Counted from the first letter of the stretch, positions 1-9,888 are shown. The stretch: 45,807 bases of DNA from an uncultured bacterium (GCA_903921365.1 CAIXPS010000320.1:1-45807); one strand, 5' to 3'. The notes: generated by a model from the letters alone, not told the origin. Numbers and translations: made by a program.

Positions 1-86
1 TCATTCGAGGCGTCGCTATGACCGGGATGAAAGCCTGATCCGGTCCCATAAAAGTTAAATAATGTCTGTTCAGAACGGGGTATTGC
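1..86. other. left edge, no complete gene
   Basis: The first 86 bases hold no complete gene. Plus-strand frames close at 19-21, 34-36 and 56-58, so the last few codons of an upstream gene may be present, but they are too short to identify. A weak purine-rich stretch (cagaacgggg, about 70-79) lies before the ATG at 87 and is the only candidate ribosome-binding site for the alpha-galactosidase. Confidence 0.4.
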
Positions 87-2273
87 ATGCAAAACAGCGC
101 CGTCACGTCAGAACGCCCATCAAACGTCGAGATCAGCTTCGCTAAGCTCGGAGCCTTGCAGGTAGCCAGATACGTGTCGGGCACGACTGTGCGCGAGGAG
201 GCGCTTGAGCATGGTCGCCTGATCGGTCTGTACTGGTCTGCGACTGGTCAGGTGCAACGCGAGGACGTCACCGCCAGCTTGACCCGCCAGGATAATTTCG
301 GAATACCCAAGCTCGACCCACTTGCACAAACGTTGCAGGCGTTCGAACTGGAAATCGACGGGCAGTCCTTGCACACCGGCTGGGAATGGGTCAGCGCTGT
401 GGAACGGGCCGGCGCGCGGCCGGGCACAGTCGAGGCCGTGATCACACTGCGCCATAAGCTGCGCCCCATTTCAATCAATGTTGTCACCCGACTGGACGGC
501 ACGCCGATTATGGCGCGCTGGCTTGAGATCAGCAACACGGGGAGTGTGCCAGCGGCGCTTGCACACGTTTCACCGTGGTCAGGCATGTTGTGGAATTCCG
601 ATCCGGCCTGGACGCTCGGCACGGGCGCGCCAACCAGTTCGCTGTATAGCCTTGGTTACATGCCGCCTGAAAACTGGGGCGAAGAAGGCGATTTCACGTG
701 GCAGCCATTGCCCCAGGAACGCTTTCGGATCGAGCGCACCAACAACCGTTTCCATGGCTCACCCTACTGGATCATCCGCAACGAGGTCACGGGTGAATCG
801 TGCTTTATCGCGCTGGCGTGGTCGGGCAACCACTTCGCCGAGTTTGCCTATCGCTCGCGGACAATGCTTTCGTTCAAGACTGGCCCGGTCGGCCCGGCGC
901 CGTTGCGGGTGATAGCCCCCGGTGAGACCGTGACATCGCCCGAAGTCCACCTTGGCATGCTGCACGCCGGCTTTGACCACGCGGTGCAGTCATGGCATCG
1001 TCACGTCCGCACCTCGGTGCTGCCGCCGCGCCCGGCCGGCAAAGACATGTATACGATTGCGGCGCGGGTAGTGGAGCAGCCCGGCGACTGGATACTGAAG
1101 GAAATCGACATCGCCGCTGAAATGGGCTGCGAAGCGTTCATGGTGGATGCCGGCTGGTATGGCGAGGCATTCACGGAGTGGTTCGAGCATCGCGGCGACT
1201 GGTTTGAGGGCAGTTGGCTGCCGGGCGGGATGGCCGGTATCCGCGAGCACATCCACAGCAAGGGCATGCTATTCGGACTGTGGCTGGAACCTGAAGCCAT
1301 CACTGCGAAGAGCAAGCTGTATCGCGAGCACCCGGATTGGGTGCTCAAGACTGATCAGCCAGAGGATCGCATTGTGGGGGCCTTCGGCTATGGGTTGAAC
1401 CTGGCGATTCCGGAAGCCGCCCGCTATTTCGAAGACTCCGTGATCGGCGTCATTCGTGATTTCAAACTCGATTTCTACAAGACCGATTACAACATCACCA
1501 CCTACGAAGGCGGGCAGAATGTGCGCGCGGGCTTCGCCGAGAATGAGTCGTGGCGTCACTTTGAGACGCTTTACCGGGTATACGACCGCGTCCACGCCGA
1601 ATATCCGAATGTGGCGCTGGAGGACTGCGCCGGGGGCGGCGGTCGCAACGATCTGGGGATGATGAGCCGCTTCCACTACTGCGCGGAGTCGGATTACAGC
1701 TCATTCCCGCGCAGCATTCGAGCCATCAACGGGATGACGCTGTTCCTGCCGCCCGAGGCGATCTGTTATTACCACAACCACATCCCGATGGCGCATCAGA
1801 CGGCCGACTTGGACACGCACTTGCGAGTCACCTTGTTTGGCGTGCCAATCTATGTCGGTTTTGGGGCGCAGGGCGCCAACCGTTCCAACGACTATTTCGC
1901 CACCACGCGCCGATATATCGAGCTGGCGAAAACTTTCTGCCGGCCCATTATGGCAAACCGCCCGGTCGTATTCCACCATACTCCGGATATTGGCCTATTC
2001 AAACCTGCCGACTGGTGCGTGCTGGAGTACGCATCGCCGGATCGCCAGCGCGCCTACGCCGGCGTGTTCAAGATAAACGGCGCAGGGCCGACCGATTACA
2101 TCTTTCGACCGCGCGGGTTGAGTTTGTCACAAGACTATCGGGTGACGCTCGATAATTCACAGCAAACCTTTGTCGCCACCGGGCGCGAACTGGCCAATGC
2201 CGGGTTACGCCTGTCGTTCGACACGCTGCTGACCTCAGAGCTGTTGCTGTTTGAGGCGGTGGCGCATGGCTGA
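87..2273 (+). CDS. GH36-family alpha-galactosidase
   Basis: This 728-aa protein probably hydrolyses terminal alpha-1,6-galactosides such as melibiose or raffinose-type sugars. It has an N-terminal beta-sandwich (about 1-320), a central TIM barrel and a short C-terminal beta domain, the usual GH36 layout and size. Barrel motifs seen are FMVDAGWYGE (about 351-360) and LWLEPEA (about 398). FYKTDYN carries the expected nucleophile Asp467, and ESDYSS carries the expected acid/base Asp536. No signal peptide is visible, so it should be cytoplasmic and a transporter must supply substrate, but none lies in the window. The stop codon overlaps the start of the next gene, which suggests co-transcription. 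GH36 membership is secure; the exact substrate is inferred, and a related exo-alpha-galactosyl activity such as alpha-N-acetylgalactosaminidase is possible. Confidence 0.92.
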   Translation: MQNSAVTSERPSNVEISFAKLGALQVARYVSGTTVREEALEHGRLIGLYWSATGQVQREDVTASLTRQDNFGIPKLDPLAQTLQAFELEIDGQSLHTGWEWVSAVERAGARPGTVEAVITLRHKLRPISINVVTRLDGTPIMARWLEISNTGSVPAALAHVSPWSGMLWNSDPAWTLGTGAPTSSLYSLGYMPPENWGEEGDFTWQPLPQERFRIERTNNRFHGSPYWIIRNEVTGESCFIALAWSGNHFAEFAYRSRTMLSFKTGPVGPAPLRVIAPGETVTSPEVHLGMLHAGFDHAVQSWHRHVRTSVLPPRPAGKDMYTIAARVVEQPGDWILKEIDIAAEMGCEAFMVDAGWYGEAFTEWFEHRGDWFEGSWLPGGMAGIREHIHSKGMLFGLWLEPEAITAKSKLYREHPDWVLKTDQPEDRIVGAFGYGLNLAIPEAARYFEDSVIGVIRDFKLDFYKTDYNITTYEGGQNVRAGFAENESWRHFETLYRVYDRVHAEYPNVALEDCAGGGGRNDLGMMSRFHYCAESDYSSFPRSIRAINGMTLFLPPEAICYYHNHIPMAHQTADLDTHLRVTLFGVPIYVGFGAQGANRSNDYFATTRRYIELAKTFCRPIMANRPVVFHHTPDIGLFKPADWCVLEYASPDRQRAYAGVFKINGAGPTDYIFRPRGLSLSQDYRVTLDNSQQTFVATGRELANAGLRLSFDTLLTSELLLFEAVAHG

Positions 2274-3480
2274 GGCATTCAACCCTCTGCTGGCAGAGAC
2301 ACCGAGTCGGAAACCGGGCGAGGCGCCATGCATGGGCGATCGGGAGAGGTTCCTGGCGACCGCCCGTTATCAGCCGGTGGACAGGACGTATCTCCTGGCG
2401 CCGTGGACGTGGGAGGCTACGCTAACGCGCTGGCACAATGAAGGGTTGCCCGCCAATGTAAACCTCGCCGGGCACTTCGAGACGGATGACGAATTTGGCG
2501 TCCCACTGGCGATGCAAGGGCGCTACGGCCCGCATCTCCACCCGCCGCTGGAACGGACGATTCTCAGCACCACGCCCGAATTCACCACCGTGCGCGATGA
2601 GGAAGGCAATATCGTCAAGCTGTTTCAGGATGATCCGATGCAATCCATGCCGCAATGGATTGAATACCCGATGAAGGACAGGCAGGATTGGGAGCGTATC
2701 ATCAAGCCACGGCTCGACGCCCGAATACCGGGCCGGCGCCCGGTGGGAGTTGACTGGAAGCAGTACGTCGAGCGCATGAAGAGCCGGCAGAATGCCCTTG
2801 GCGTGTGGTGCGGGTCGTTTTACGGGTGGCCGCGCAGTTTCATGGGCGTTGAACGCATCTCGACGATGTTCTATGACGACCCCGGGCTGATTCACGAGAT
2901 GTGCGAGCATATCGCCGACTTTGCCATCGCCGCCATCACACCCATCCTCGAACAGGTCACGATTGACTTTGCCTTCATTTGGGAGGATATGGCTGGCAAA
3001 AGCGGTCCGCTTTGTTCACCGGCCATGTATCGCGCCTTCATGCTGCAACCCCTCAAGCGTGTAACCGATGTCCTGCATCGTTATGGCGTCGACATCATCA
3101 TCGTCGATAGCGACGGCAACAACGATGTGCTCACGCCCTTGTGGCTTGAGGCCGGCGTCACCGGGTTGCGGCCATTTGAAATCGCCGCTGGATGCGACCC
3201 TGTCGCGATGCGCAAGCGCTACGGGCGCAACCTGATCATCCAGGGCGGTGTGGACAAAAGAGCGCTGGCGCTTTCACGCGAGGACATTGATCGTGAAGTG
3301 CTCTCGAAAGTGCCGTGGCTGTGCCTGCAAGGAGGCTACTTTCCACAGGTGGATCATCTCGTCCCGCCTGATGTGCCGCTTGCGAACTATGTGTACTATG
3401 CGCAACTGATGCGGCATGTCGTGGAGGAGCCGGAGCGATATCTTTACGAGGCGCGCAGGCGAGGTTATTGGAACGGGTGA
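2266..3480 (+). CDS. uroporphyrinogen decarboxylase (URO-D) family protein
   Basis: This 404-aa protein is of the URO-D/corrinoid-methyltransferase superfamily. The N-terminus contains the family-like opening RERFLATARYQPVDR. Further in are IWEDMAGKSGPLCSP (about 240-255), DIIIVDSDGNNDVLTPL and IIQGGVDKRAL, the conserved barrel strands. True HemE is about 350 aa and sits with heme genes. The context here is sugar catabolism, so a role in heme synthesis is unlikely, and a methyltransferase-like or unknown role is more probable. The ATG at 2266 overlaps the alpha-galactosidase stop by 8 bases and has GAGG nine bases upstream. An ATG at 2332, also with GAGG eight bases upstream, starts right at the conserved region and is a good alternative. 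The gene converges with the cyclase gene 12 bases downstream. Confidence 0.82.
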   Translation: MAEAFNPLLAETPSRKPGEAPCMGDRERFLATARYQPVDRTYLLAPWTWEATLTRWHNEGLPANVNLAGHFETDDEFGVPLAMQGRYGPHLHPPLERTILSTTPEFTTVRDEEGNIVKLFQDDPMQSMPQWIEYPMKDRQDWERIIKPRLDARIPGRRPVGVDWKQYVERMKSRQNALGVWCGSFYGWPRSFMGVERISTMFYDDPGLIHEMCEHIADFAIAAITPILEQVTIDFAFIWEDMAGKSGPLCSPAMYRAFMLQPLKRVTDVLHRYGVDIIIVDSDGNNDVLTPLWLEAGVTGLRPFEIAAGCDPVAMRKRYGRNLIIQGGVDKRALALSREDIDREVLSKVPWLCLQGGYFPQVDHLVPPDVPLANYVYYAQLMRHVVEEPERYLYEARRRGYWNG

Positions 3481-3492
3481 TCCCTGGTTTAC

Positions 3493-4398
3493 TCACTCCC
3501 CGCAAGTCACGCGGTTGCGGCCGGCGGTCTTGCTTTCGTACATCAAGGTGTCGGCGCGCTTGATAACGGTTGCGACCGAGTCGTCGTCTCTCAGCAGCGT
3601 CGCGCCGATCGAGATGGTGACGCAGATGCTTTGGCCATTGTGGTCCATGACGCCGCGTTCGGTCAGCGCGCGCAGTTTTTGCGCTACCCCGGCCAGCCCG
3701 GGGGCGGTCACGCCCTGCACCAGCACGACAAACTCCTCGCCGCCCCAGCGCCCGACGATATCTGAGCCGCGCAGGTTAAGCCGCAACGTGTCAGCCACCA
3801 TCTGCAACACTTTGTCGCCCATGTCATGGCCAAAAGTGTCGTTCACCTGTTTGAAATGGTCGATATCGATAAACAGCAACCCCGTAGAAATGTGCGATAG
3901 GCGGCTTTCCTGCAAGAGCAAGGCGATCTTCATCTCCATGTGCCGGCGATTCCACAGCCCGGTCAGCGCATCCTGCATGGCGGCGTTGCCCAGTTCCTGT
4001 GCCTGCTTCAACGCTGCAATCGTCACGGAGTTGTCACTGAAGGTTTCGACGGCGCCGATCACGGCGCCGTCCTTGTCACGCATCGGCGCTACGCGCGTGA
4101 GCACGGGCAGCCGGTAACCATTGGCGTGATGAAGGTACAGCATAGCCTCATGGACAGCGCCATCGGACATGCTTTGGGTGAGTGGGCACATCGTCTCGCA
4201 AAGGGAATTCCCATTCTCATCGACGTGCATCAGCAAGTTATCCGCGCAGCGTTTGCCAAGGACCTGCAAGTCCTTAAAGCCCGTAATGCGCTCGGCGCCG
4301 CGATTCCAGTAGGTGATGCGGCGCTCTATATCGACGAAGTAGACCCCGTCGTATAAATCATCCAGTATGCTTTTGTAAAAGTCGCGCTCGGTTGACAT
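3493..4398 (-). CDS. PAS-GGDEF diguanylate cyclase
   Basis: This 301-aa, probably soluble signalling protein is predicted to make cyclic di-GMP from two GTP. An N-terminal PAS sensor domain (about 6-125) contains DGVYFVDIERRITYWN and ITGFK. It is followed by a GGDEF domain opening with DALTGLWNRR (about 143). The domain carries the metal-binding Asp pair in FIDIDHF, the active-site loop GGEEF (219-223) and an RxxD allosteric inhibitory site (RGSD, 210-213) five residues before it, so product inhibition is expected. All catalytic positions look intact and no EAL domain is attached. The PAS ligand is unknown. The ATG at 4398 is preferred over a GTG two codons upstream because GGCGG precedes it at a sensible distance. 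The gene stands alone and converges with the URO-D gene. Confidence 0.93.
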   Translation of the reverse strand: MSTERDFYKSILDDLYDGVYFVDIERRITYWNRGAERITGFKDLQVLGKRCADNLLMHVDENGNSLCETMCPLTQSMSDGAVHEAMLYLHHANGYRLPVLTRVAPMRDKDGAVIGAVETFSDNSVTIAALKQAQELGNAAMQDALTGLWNRRHMEMKIALLLQESRLSHISTGLLFIDIDHFKQVNDTFGHDMGDKVLQMVADTLRLNLRGSDIVGRWGGEEFVVLVQGVTAPGLAGVAQKLRALTERGVMDHNGQSICVTISIGATLLRDDDSVATVIKRADTLMYESKTAGRNRVTCGE

Positions 4399-4576
4399 AG
4401 GCACACCGCCGTAGGCTGTGATAATAAGTCACTGTCATCCAACGATCAATAATATCGTAATCGGATAGCGCCAAATATGCAATCCAATATCACTCTATAA
4501 CGCAATCATTCGCATCATGCAGTCGCATGCTTCGGTCGCCGATATGTCGCGCACTTGTGTGGCGCGCACGAAAGGC

Positions 4577-5089
4577 TCAACGCCGCGGATTGATCCCCGT
4601 GGTGAACGGCCAGCTTACGTCGCGACCACCAAAAGCCATGTCCTTGCCCTGTTTGATCAGGATCAGCGCATACGTCTTGAGCGATGCAAATTCAGCAGTC
4701 AAGCCAAATAACAGCATCGACCGGCCAGCCTTCGACAATCGCACCGGCCAGTTGTGCCAGCTTTGACCGGGCGCAGGATTCGCGATAGTTTGCCCGGCAG
4801 GCAAGTCCCAGCCCCATGAAGCCGCGACCAGTTCCGCGCCGCGCGCCAGATCGCGCATAAACGCTGCATCCTGCTTCAGCGCCGCGACCTCGGCCTCGTA
4901 TAGGGTGTATCCATAGCCATAACCCCTGCTGGGTTCATCGATCGGGAACATCCACCAGTCGTAATGAGCGTCATGCAGCATCACCCATTTCTTGCGTTTG
5001 GCCCACAGTTCAAACTCGTCCAGTTGCTGCCTGTGCCGCGCTTTCAGCGCCTCAAGTCCGACAAAGTCCACGTGTGTGTTGCTTTTCAC
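4577..5089 (-). CDS. hypothetical protein, 170 aa
   Basis: I do not recognise this protein. It is soluble, rich in aromatic residues, and has no signal peptide or membrane segment. A charged helical N-terminus (LEALKARHRQQLDEFELWAKRKK) is followed by an unusual Tyr/Trp/Gly stretch (HYDWWMFPIDEPSRGYGYGY, about 43-62), a second helical block and a WGWDLP motif near 110. The GTG start at 5089 is supported by a strong GGAGG four bases upstream; no better ATG is near. Upstream lies a hairpin that closes the TPR gene, so it probably has its own promoter. Downstream, the cyclase gene follows on the same strand after about 180 bases in which I see no gene. Confidence 0.6.
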   Translation of the reverse strand: MKSNTHVDFVGLEALKARHRQQLDEFELWAKRKKWVMLHDAHYDWWMFPIDEPSRGYGYGYTLYEAEVAALKQDAAFMRDLARGAELVAASWGWDLPAGQTIANPAPGQSWHNWPVRLSKAGRSMLLFGLTAEFASLKTYALILIKQGKDMAFGGRDVSWPFTTGINPRR

Positions 5090-5161
5090 GTTGCCTCCAG
5101 CCAGTTATTCAATCCCCACCATCATACACACCGCGCGACAATGTGATCTTTCTGACGCAAG

Positions 5162-5207
5162 AAGGGGTTTCGCAGCCAGAGTTAAACCGCAAAACCCCCT
5201 TTTTTTA
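5162..5207 (-). terminator. probable intrinsic terminator of the TPR gene
   Basis: AAGGGGTTT (5162-5170) pairs with AAACCCCCTT (5192-5201) and is flanked by a run of T on the plus strand and a weaker T-rich run on the minus strand. It lies about 25-70 bases past the stop of the minus-strand TPR gene, so it should end that transcript; the shape is bidirectional. Confidence 0.6.
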
Positions 5208-5232
5208 TCTATGTGTGGTGAAGTAAATGTGG

Positions 5233-6192
5233 CTAACGGAGTAGTGCCTGAAAGCGCGGCTCATTCTGGATGAAAGCGAACTCAGGGTCGATGCGAATCC
5301 AGCTCGGGTGAACCTGTCCCTTTGCAACGGCCGTTTCCAGCAGCGCCAATGCCTGGTCGATGTTTCCGTAGACGGCGAAGAAGCAGGCCTGTCCTGCTTC
5401 TTCATCATCCTGCACGGCCATTTCCAGCCCAGTGTTGTACTGATATTCCGCAGCAGACGGGTTCCCGCTAGCTCTGTAGACTTTTGCCAGCGCTCCGCGC
5501 GCTTCGTAATCGCGTGGTTCGAGTTCAATGGCCCGCTCCAGTTCAACGATTGCATCTCCATTTCGACCCAACGCGGTATAGATATAGCCCAGCACGCGGT
5601 GAGGACTATGGGCATCTTCCTTGAGCTCAATCTCACGCCGGCAGGAGGCCGCCGCTTCATCCAACCTCTGCTGGTGGAGATAGAGAAAGCTCAACCAACT
5701 GGGTGCAAACAACTGGTCGGGGTGTTCCTTTGCAGACTGTTCGAGGATTTCAAGCGCCTTTTCCATCTGTCCCATTCGCATGTAGGTGCTTCCCAAGCCG
5801 GCTGTCAGGAATGGGTTTGCGGGGTTGGCAGCGAGGCCGCGCTCGTAGGTATTGATTGCGTGGTCATATTCGAACAGTTTCGTAGCGTAGAGATATCCCA
5901 GAGCATCGTAGGAAAAGAGAAACTGCGGGTCGTTGGTGATGGCCTGTTCGTAGGCAACGATGGCTTGCTGGGGCGTTCCAATGCGGTAATGTATCCATCC
6001 GATTTTGCAATAGGCAGGCGCAGCGCCTGGATTCAACGCGATGGCACGCTGAAAAGCCTTCATTGCTTCATCCAGGCGGTCTGTCTCAAAATACGCTGAC
6101 CCCAAATCCATGAAAGTGGTGAAGTTGTTTGGCCGGTTTCGCACAGCGCTCTCTGCATCAGCAATGGCTGATTCATGTTCAGTTGTTTTCAT
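5233..6192 (-). CDS. tetratricopeptide repeat protein
   Basis: This 319-aa protein is made almost wholly of 34-residue TPR units. Clear copies are DEAMKAFQRAIALNPG (about 41-56), QAIVAYEQAITNDPQ, HAINTYERGLAANPANP, KALEILEQSAKEHPDQ and DAIVELERAIELEPRD. It ends in a non-TPR tail (HPSWIRIDPEFAFIQNEPRFQALLR), a form seen at the end of many bacterial TPR proteins that follow a kinase or cyclase domain. No catalytic domain, signal peptide or membrane helix is present, so it is likely a cytoplasmic scaffold. The start at 6192 has no good ribosome-binding site. A 15-bp inverted repeat separates it from the ABC exporter operon upstream. The binding partner is unknown. Confidence 0.85.
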   Translation of the reverse strand: MKTTEHESAIADAESAVRNRPNNFTTFMDLGSAYFETDRLDEAMKAFQRAIALNPGAAPAYCKIGWIHYRIGTPQQAIVAYEQAITNDPQFLFSYDALGYLYATKLFEYDHAINTYERGLAANPANPFLTAGLGSTYMRMGQMEKALEILEQSAKEHPDQLFAPSWLSFLYLHQQRLDEAAASCRREIELKEDAHSPHRVLGYIYTALGRNGDAIVELERAIELEPRDYEARGALAKVYRASGNPSAAEYQYNTGLEMAVQDDEEAGQACFFAVYGNIDQALALLETAVAKGQVHPSWIRIDPEFAFIQNEPRFQALLR

Positions 6193-6234
6193 AAAAATAC
6201 GTATCTTCTTATAAAAACCGGGGTTGGCCCGGCA

Positions 6235-6293
6235 GGGCGAAGCATTTCCAGCAACTATCCAATCGCAGCGATTCGTCGGGAAATGCTTCGCCC
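6235..6293. repeat. REP/MITE-like palindromic element
   Basis: GGGCGAAGCATTTCC (6235-6249) and its perfect reverse complement (6279-6293) enclose 29 bases that contain a smaller hairpin (AATCG-cag-CGATT). The right arm touches the stop codon of the ABC gene. The form, two perfect arms around a variable core next to a stop codon, is typical of dispersed REP or MITE-like elements. It could also end the ABC transcript. Confidence 0.6.
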
Positions 6294-8048
6294 CTACTTC
6301 TCCTCACTCGCCCACACATACCTCATTTCGGCGCTTGCGCGCAGCAGGTCGTCCAGCCGTCCCTCCGCCTCCACACGCCCGTCCTTGAGCACGATGATGT
6401 GGTCGGCGCACTGTAGCGCGGTGCGCCGGTGCGACACGACCAGGCACGCGCGCCCAGCAGCGATCTGACCTTGAAACAGCCGCTCCCAAAGCAATTGTTC
6501 GGTTTCCACATCCAGCGCACTCGACACGTCGTCGAAGACCAGCAACGCCGCATCGCGCGCGAACATGCGCGCCGCCGCAACGCGTTGGATCTGCCCACCC
6601 GACAGCCGCATCCCGCGCGGGCCGATTACGGTCGCCAACCCATCCGGCATAGCAGCGAGATCAGCCTCGAACACGGCCTGGCGCACAGCATCCGCCACAA
6701 CATCATCGGCGCGATCCAGCCCAAGCAGGATGTTGTCGCGCAGGGTGTCGCTGAACAAGCGCGGCGTTTGCGGCGTATACGCGGCAACCGGAGCGCGGAA
6801 GAACGCCGCAGCGTCCGCAGCAGCGACTGTGCGGCCATTCCAGCGGATATCGCCGCTGTCGCGCGGGAGCAACCCGAGCATGGCGCGCACCAGTGTGGAC
6901 TTACCGCTGCCCACGCGTCCGGTGATCACGGTGAACGAGCCGGGTGTGATGCGCAGTGCCACATCCGTAATGCCATTGGTCGTGTCCGGGTAGTGATACG
7001 TCAGCCCGCTCACTGTCAGTTCGCGCAGCGGGTCGCGCGCGGGGCTGAGCGGTGGGGCGACGACCGCCTGCGGCGCCACCAGCGCTTCCGCTGGTTCAGG
7101 CTGGATCAGTTCGTGCATGCGGTTGATCGACACTTCCTGCTGTTTGTAGTCGCCGAAGAATGTGCCCAGTGTCGAAGGCATCTGCGTGGTAAACCACAGG
7201 TAATACACGAACAGCGCAAAGTCGCCAACCGTAAACTGACCGGCAGCCATGGACTGCCCGGCGAGCAACAGCATGATGCCCACCCCCAGGCTGACTGTTA
7301 CGGAATTGATCGAGTCGATCCCTCGCCGCAGGACGGTCTGTTTCAGCGCCGCCGCCTGGCGTTTATCAGCCAGTTCGATCAAGTGCGCCGCAGTATCTTT
7401 CTCCGCATTCGCCACCTTGATCGCCTGCACGGCGCCGAATATCTCGCCCAGGAAGCCGGTGACCTGACCGGTGCTGTCGCGCACCTCCAGCCAGTACTTC
7501 ATGATGCGCCCCCACACCATACGGGTGAGAATCGCGATGCCCATCAAGGGCAATAGCACAAGCACCGTTATGGGCAGGTTGATGCGTGCCATGATAATCG
7601 CCGCCGCAAGCGCAAACAGCACCTGCCCCGCCACTCCGGGCAGCCACATCGGAAAGTCAGATGTTTCACCGACGTCGTCGTCGAAGCGGTTGATTGCCTC
7701 GCCTGACGACAACGCGACGCTGCGCGCCAGCGCTCCCGGCCGCCGCAACACGCCCGCCATGATGTTGGCGCGCAGCAATCCACCCACCAGATAGCGGAAG
7801 GTCGGATCGCCCCATGCATCGCCGAACGACAGCATGAGGCGCGCCAGTTCCACCGAGACAAACAACCCCAGCAACGACCACACGCTCAGCCCGATCGGCG
7901 CAGCGCCGGTCAGTGTATCGAAGATCGACTTCTCAATTAACCCGGGCGCCAGCGGCGCTAGAATGCTCAGCACGATACACAGCACATAGACGAGATACGG
8001 CCATGGCTGGTAGCGAATGATGCGCCAGTTAAATGCCCACGTATTCAT
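6294..8048 (-). CDS. ABC exporter subunit with degenerate Walker B (Asp for Glu)
   Basis: This 584-aa half-transporter has an N-terminal six-helix exporter domain (about 15-310) fused to an ATPase domain (about 355-584). The ATPase shows Walker [10 protein letters not shown] (Lys383), a consensus signature LSGGQ and Walker [10 protein letters not shown]. In the last motif Asp507 replaces the catalytic glutamate, so its own ATP site should hydrolyse poorly. The H-loop is SHRRT. The start at 8048 follows a strong AGGAGGTG and lies only four bases after the partner's stop, so the two are co-translated and very likely form a heterodimer. An upstream extension of the reading frame overlaps the partner and is rejected. 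The substrate is unknown: lipid, peptide or drug export are all possible. Confidence 0.9.
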   Translation of the reverse strand: MNTWAFNWRIIRYQPWPYLVYVLCIVLSILAPLAPGLIEKSIFDTLTGAAPIGLSVWSLLGLFVSVELARLMLSFGDAWGDPTFRYLVGGLLRANIMAGVLRRPGALARSVALSSGEAINRFDDDVGETSDFPMWLPGVAGQVLFALAAAIIMARINLPITVLVLLPLMGIAILTRMVWGRIMKYWLEVRDSTGQVTGFLGEIFGAVQAIKVANAEKDTAAHLIELADKRQAAALKQTVLRRGIDSINSVTVSLGVGIMLLLAGQSMAAGQFTVGDFALFVYYLWFTTQMPSTLGTFFGDYKQQEVSINRMHELIQPEPAEALVAPQAVVAPPLSPARDPLRELTVSGLTYHYPDTTNGITDVALRITPGSFTVITGRVGSGKSTLVRAMLGLLPRDSGDIRWNGRTVAAADAAAFFRAPVAAYTPQTPRLFSDTLRDNILLGLDRADDVVADAVRQAVFEADLAAMPDGLATVIGPRGMRLSGGQIQRVAAARMFARDAALLVFDDVSSALDVETEQLLWERLFQGQIAAGRACLVVSHRRTALQCADHIIVLKDGRVEAEGRLDDLLRASAEMRYVWASEEK

Positions 8049-8052
8049 CGCG

Positions 8053-9888
8053 TTACACCTCCTCCGCAACAGCCACGGGCTCATTGCCGAGCGGCTCATT
8101 GCCGAGCGGCGCAGTGACTGGTTGCTCGTCATCGAGTAAATCATCAAGTCCCGTTTGCAACAGCTTGTAGAAACGCGTGTTCGGGTCGCGCGCCAGCGCC
8201 TCGCGCCGGCCATATTCGACGACGCGACCGTGTTCGAAGATGACGATGCTGTCGGCCTTCTGCACGGTGCGCAACCGGTGCGCGATGATGATGCCAGTGC
8301 GCCCGGTCATCAGCCGGCTCACGGCCTGGTCGAGCAGTTGCTCTGTGCCGGGGTCGAGCCGCGACGACGCCTCGTCCAGCACCACGAGCCCGGGATCCTT
8401 GAGAAACGCGCGGGCAAATGCCAGCAGCTGGCCCTCACCAGCCGACAGCCCGCCCAGCTTTTGAGCTAACGCAGCGCCGCCTTGCCCTTCACTCACGCGC
8501 GCTTGCACCCACTCCCACAACCCAAGCACATGCAATGCGGCTTCAATCTGCGCATCGGTGATTGCGCGGTTGAACAACGCCAGGTTGTCACGGACGCTCG
8601 CGTCGAAAAGCTGCACCTCCTGCGTAACCAGCGCAATGCGAGTGCGCAGATCGGCCAGCCCAACCAAGCGGGTGTCGATACCGCCCAGCCGGATCCCCCC
8701 GGCCTGCGGGTCGAACAGCCGGAACAGGACGCGCGTCAGCGTGCTCTTGCCGCTGCCTGTGCGCCCCAGCACGCCGACGATCTCGCCCGGCACAATCTGG
8801 AGCGACACGCCGTCGAGCGCCAGGGTCGCCTCGTCATAGCGGAAGGTCAAATCGTCTATCTCGACCGACAGCGCGCCCGTGGGAAGCTGCCGGCGAGACT
8901 CATCGGGGGCGTCGCGCACAACAGGCTGTTCAGCAAACAACGCGCTCACACGCCCGATGGCGGCGCCAGCCTGTTGCAGGTTCTGCACCTGCCGGCGCAG
9001 GCTGTCGAGAGGACCCGCCAGCAACGCGATGTAGGCGACGATGAGATACGTCGTCCCGATGCTGATCTGGCCGCTCTGATACAGCCAGATGCCGATGCCC
9101 AGCCCAACCGCATACCCGATGGCATGCAACCCGCCAGTGGCGATGGTGGTGATATTGCTGACCACGCGCGCCGTGCGATGGCTGCCGAGCATGGCCAGTG
9201 TCAGGCGATGCAGTCGCGCCAGGATGTAGCTCTCGGCGCCCGCGGAGCGGATATCCTCCGTGCCCAGCAGTCGCTCTTCGAGAAAGCTGTAGTGTGCTGC
9301 CTCGGCCTGTTGCGAGACCGCCCATTGCCGCACGCCCAGACGTTGTAGACGCGACAGCAAGGCCAGAGCGGTGATGACGTAAACAGTTATGCCGGCGCCG
9401 ATGCGCCAGTCCTCGGCAAAGAGCGCGACCAACACACCGACCAGCAGCAGCCCGTTACCGATGAGCTGCGCGATAAAGGCAGACAGCAGATGACCGAGCG
9501 CCGCGACATCGCCATCGATGCGCTCGATCAATTCGCCTGGCGCGTGCAACCGGTGAAACGGCAGGTCCAGCCGCAGGCAGTGCAATACCAGATCGGCGCG
9601 CAACGCGTTAGTGGACTTCCACGATATAAACTCACTAAGATAGTCGGCAGCGAGCCCGACACCCTGACGCGCGAAGGCAGTCAGCAGGAACACGATTGCG
9701 CCGGCAATCAGCGCGGTGGCAACCGCACTACTCGCGGCTGCGGCGCCTCGCGCAGTATCGATGAAAAAACGCACGACTTGCGGGTTGACGAGCGCCAGCC
9801 CGATGCCGCACAACAATAAGACCGCCAGCAACGCCACGCGCTGCCACTGCGGTTTGAGATAGGTTGAGAGTAACTCGCGATCACTCAT
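8053..9888 (-). CDS. ABC exporter subunit with altered signature motif
   Basis: This 611-aa half-transporter is the first gene of the exporter pair. The transmembrane domain (about 20-310, with the exporter-type stretch [21 protein letters not shown]) precedes an ATPase domain with Walker [10 protein letters not shown] (Lys381) and Walker B VVLDEASS with catalytic Glu506. Its signature reads LSAGEGQ rather than LSGGQ. Together with the partner's consensus signature and missing glutamate, this predicts one working and one degenerate ATP site, as in heterodimeric exporters such as TM287/288. The C-terminus holds a 15-bp tandem duplication that encodes [11 protein letters not shown] chose the ATG at 9888 (MSDRELL); a GTG at 9912 is possible, and neither has a clear ribosome-binding site. 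Confidence 0.9.
   Translation of the reverse strand: MSDRELLSTYLKPQWQRVALLAVLLLCGIGLALVNPQVVRFFIDTARGAAAASSAVATALIAGAIVFLLTAFARQGVGLAADYLSEFISWKSTNALRADLVLHCLRLDLPFHRLHAPGELIERIDGDVAALGHLLSAFIAQLIGNGLLLVGVLVALFAEDWRIGAGITVYVITALALLSRLQRLGVRQWAVSQQAEAAHYSFLEERLLGTEDIRSAGAESYILARLHRLTLAMLGSHRTARVVSNITTIATGGLHAIGYAVGLGIGIWLYQSGQISIGTTYLIVAYIALLAGPLDSLRRQVQNLQQAGAAIGRVSALFAEQPVVRDAPDESRRQLPTGALSVEIDDLTFRYDEATLALDGVSLQIVPGEIVGVLGRTGSGKSTLTRVLFRLFDPQAGGIRLGGIDTRLVGLADLRTRIALVTQEVQLFDASVRDNLALFNRAITDAQIEAALHVLGLWEWVQARVSEGQGGAALAQKLGGLSAGEGQLLAFARAFLKDPGLVVLDEASSRLDPGTEQLLDQAVSRLMTGRTGIIIAHRLRTVQKADSIVIFEHGRVVEYGRREALARDPNTRFYKLLQTGLDDLLDDEQPVTAPLGNEPLGNEPVAVAEEV
8078..8107. repeat. 15-bp tandem duplication inside the ABC gene
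   Basis: Two identical 15-base units (ggctcattgccgagc) stand head to tail and encode the repeated pentapeptide in the acidic C-terminal tail of the exporter subunit. The duplication keeps the frame and lies outside the conserved ATPase fold. Confidence 0.85.

Noticed and set aside
3416-4356. Plus-strand frames opposite the cyclase gene
   Set aside because: They are shadows of the minus-strand gene, with low-complexity composition and no motifs.
6294-8213. Longer start for the ABC subunit (upstream to 8213)
   Set aside because: It overlaps the partner gene and lacks a ribosome-binding site, while AGGAGGTG precedes the ATG at 8048.
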